Origin: Congeria kusceri
Taxonomy: Eukaryota; Mollusca; Bivalvia; Myida; Dreissenidae
DNA: 64,000 bases
Assembly (NCBI GenBank): GCA_027627225.1
Contig: CM051036.1
Span: forward strand, 35,734,426 to 35,798,425
Reading direction: 5' to 3'
The notes under the pieces were generated by a model. That model was not told where the DNA came from and made no database searches. It saw only the letters and a list, made by a program, of their open reading frames with translations. Made by a program: the position numbers and the translations under genes. Below are positions 62,510 to 64,000 of this stretch, in pieces (position 1 is the first letter of the stretch; the number at the start of each line of letters is the position of its first letter).

Positions 62510-62645
62510 ACGAAATAAAAAGTCGTAATTACGAGATTTAAAGTCGTAATAACGTGATCAACAAATTCGTAATTACTAGATACTTTGTCGTAATTACGAG
62601 ATTAAAAAGTCGTAATTGCGCGATTCTTAGTCGTAATTACGAGAT
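62510..62645. repeat. Palindromic tandem array (AGTCGTAATTACGAG)
   Basis: About seven copies of the near-palindrome TCGTAATTACGA with ~21-25-bp spacing (62512, 62533, 62555, 62577, 62598, 62619, 62640). Variants include TCGTAATAACGTG and TCGTAATTGCGCG. Confidence 0.92.
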
Positions 62646-63589
62646 AAGTTTCGAATATTGAATATATTATTTTATTTATATTTTTATACCTGGCACCAGG
62701 ACGCTTCCATACGAAAGCGAACATCAATAGTGCATTGAGAATTTCTTTTCTTTGATGTTCGGGTGATTATTTTGGCAAATTTATGTGGAAATCTGGCACA
62801 CTATGTAGCTATGACAATCCAACAGTGAATAGGATGTATTATTGCCAAAGGTAAGTCATGGCTCTCCGTGATTCCAGTGTGGCTGGACAAATGACCAATA
62901 TATCGGCTAATTGCTAGTAGTTTATACTGTGTATTCTTTTTGAGACTTTTAGATAGTCGTTGGTAATGACACAAATCGAGGGTTGAAAACCAGAAGGGAC
63001 CAACTGCCATTTAAATCAATAGTTAATTCTTTCAGGTTTTTTATCTACCGTTTCATCAAAACATCCATTCATTCTAAACTTTAATTCTTGAAATATGTAT
63101 TTAAATATTCGAATAATAAAAAGATCAATGAGCAAAATAAATTGCATTACATGCACAATATCGATAACATTGCCAACAAAATCTAGGAGGGTAGGTAAAA
63201 TATAACTTTTTTTTCTTTGACTTCATTTTGCCACATATTCCCCACACAGTTTAAGTATACTGGAGTGCATGTAAAATGTTTAAACGCCTCCAAACAAAGA
63301 AACTGTACCTTAACTATAAATAAGGTTATCGAAAAAGTGATTTCTGGCAAAAAAAAACATATAATATAAGCGAAAACTGCTCTTTTTCCCAAAAATAAAA
63401 AAAAATTGATTGATAGGCAAAGAAACTTTTGGGGGTTCGGAAAAAATAAGAGCGGGGGGTCGTGTGAGCGAAAACCAAGAACTTTTTTTTTACGCCTAAG
63501 CCGTTTAAGGTCGTGTTTAAGTCCAAAACTAACGTTTATGTGTGTGACAGCAACATAATTGTATTAGGTGCTATTCTATCTTAACATAA
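62646..63589. other. Intergenic sequence, no recognised genes
   Basis: AT-rich. 63428-63505 ('gggggttcgg', 'tttttttttacgcctaag') echoes the end of the 42661-43000 element ('tttttacgcctta'). Confidence 0.4.
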
Positions 63590-63880
63590 GTCAGCTGTTG
63601 TGAGGTGGCAGTACCTCTGGTATCTTCAGCAAGGTTATATGGGTCTATAAGTAAATGGTGAAGAGCGTACAAGCACAGGTTCTCCTAATTGGTTATGACC
63701 ATCATGCAATGAACTCGTTAATTGATAGCGCTATCATGGTCTCATCGAAACCTCATTTGTATGCGTGATCCTGTTCGCTGCCAATACTAAATTAATGAAC
63801 AGTGGTGTTTTTGGTAAACGTCTGATAAGTTGGTCGAATGTTACGTCAGATTTTCGCATTTAAATGATTTACACACCAGG
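63590..63880 (-). repeat. M1 repeat, inverted copy R
   Basis: The reverse complement follows copy X in order: 'aaatgcgaaaatctgacgt', 'accaaaaacaccactgt', 'gtattggcagcgaac', 'gaccatgatagcgctatcaatt', 'gttcattgcatgatggtcat', 'accaattaggag', 'gtacgctcttcacc', 'accagaggtactgccac'. It is one of the better-preserved copies. Confidence 0.75.
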
Positions 63881-64000
63881 TCTCTGCATCCTCGAAATTG
63901 GATACGTCTATAAGTATCGATTTTCTATCGCATGAGCATTGCAATGGCAGTTAACGATGGATAAAGCTCGCGTCAACTCATGTTCAAGAACTTGTTCTGG

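Overview
This window looks like nuclear DNA from a bivalve mollusc. The evidence is AT-rich sequence, long introns with GT..AG borders, vertebrate-style non-LTR retrotransposon relics, tRNA-derived SINEs, and several repeat families I associate with bivalve genomes: elements opening with AGCTCACCTGAGCAC, elements opening with ATGCCCCC, and a 261-bp GTGGCGCG MITE. A dreissenid-like heterodont is possible, but this is recalled from repeat appearance and not tested. Nothing bacterial is seen: no operons, rRNA, CRISPR array or prophage.

Bases 1-22815 hold the 3' end of one host gene on the + strand. Four exons (615-709, 7799-7936, 17681-17816, 22180-22308) have clean splice sites and compatible phases. 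They encode the last ~165 residues of a coiled-coil protein ending in TGA, followed by a 3'UTR with AATAAA at 22789. The introns are large because they are packed with repeats: hAT-like elements, a SINE with 21-bp target duplications, arrays built on ~165-bp units, a 1.35-kb 18-bp minisatellite that starts right after a splice donor, and three copies of a 261-bp MITE. Intron 2 contains a four-level nest of insertions.

Bases ~22.8-64 kb contain no host gene that I can support. They are a transposon graveyard holding three decayed non-LTR retrotransposons: an L1/Tx1-like + strand relic (29.4-34.7 kb), an ORF1+ORF2 minus-strand element (36.2-40.7 kb) and a more decayed minus-strand one (52.7-57.0 kb). 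The first is split by a 3.3-kb terminal-inverted-repeat transposon with CAC..GTG ends and a 5-bp target duplication (Transib/RAG-like features). The third is split by a 1.5-kb tandem-core element. There are also fold-back and MITE-like elements, simple repeats, and two families of diverged, collinear repeats (called M1/M2 and Y/Z here) that I cannot classify.

The most interesting points are: the CAC-ended 3.3-kb element with repeated subterminal CCTCTCCGT motifs; a shared '5' hairpin, core units, 3' hairpin, CTTG(T)' plan in unrelated-looking families, which suggests Helentron-type rolling-circle elements; an in-frame 6-bp loss that removes exactly the two catalytic Asp codons of one reverse transcriptase; and the unclassified M1/M2 repeat present in at least four copies, including one inverted copy. 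All calls were made by eye, and no alignments or searches were run.
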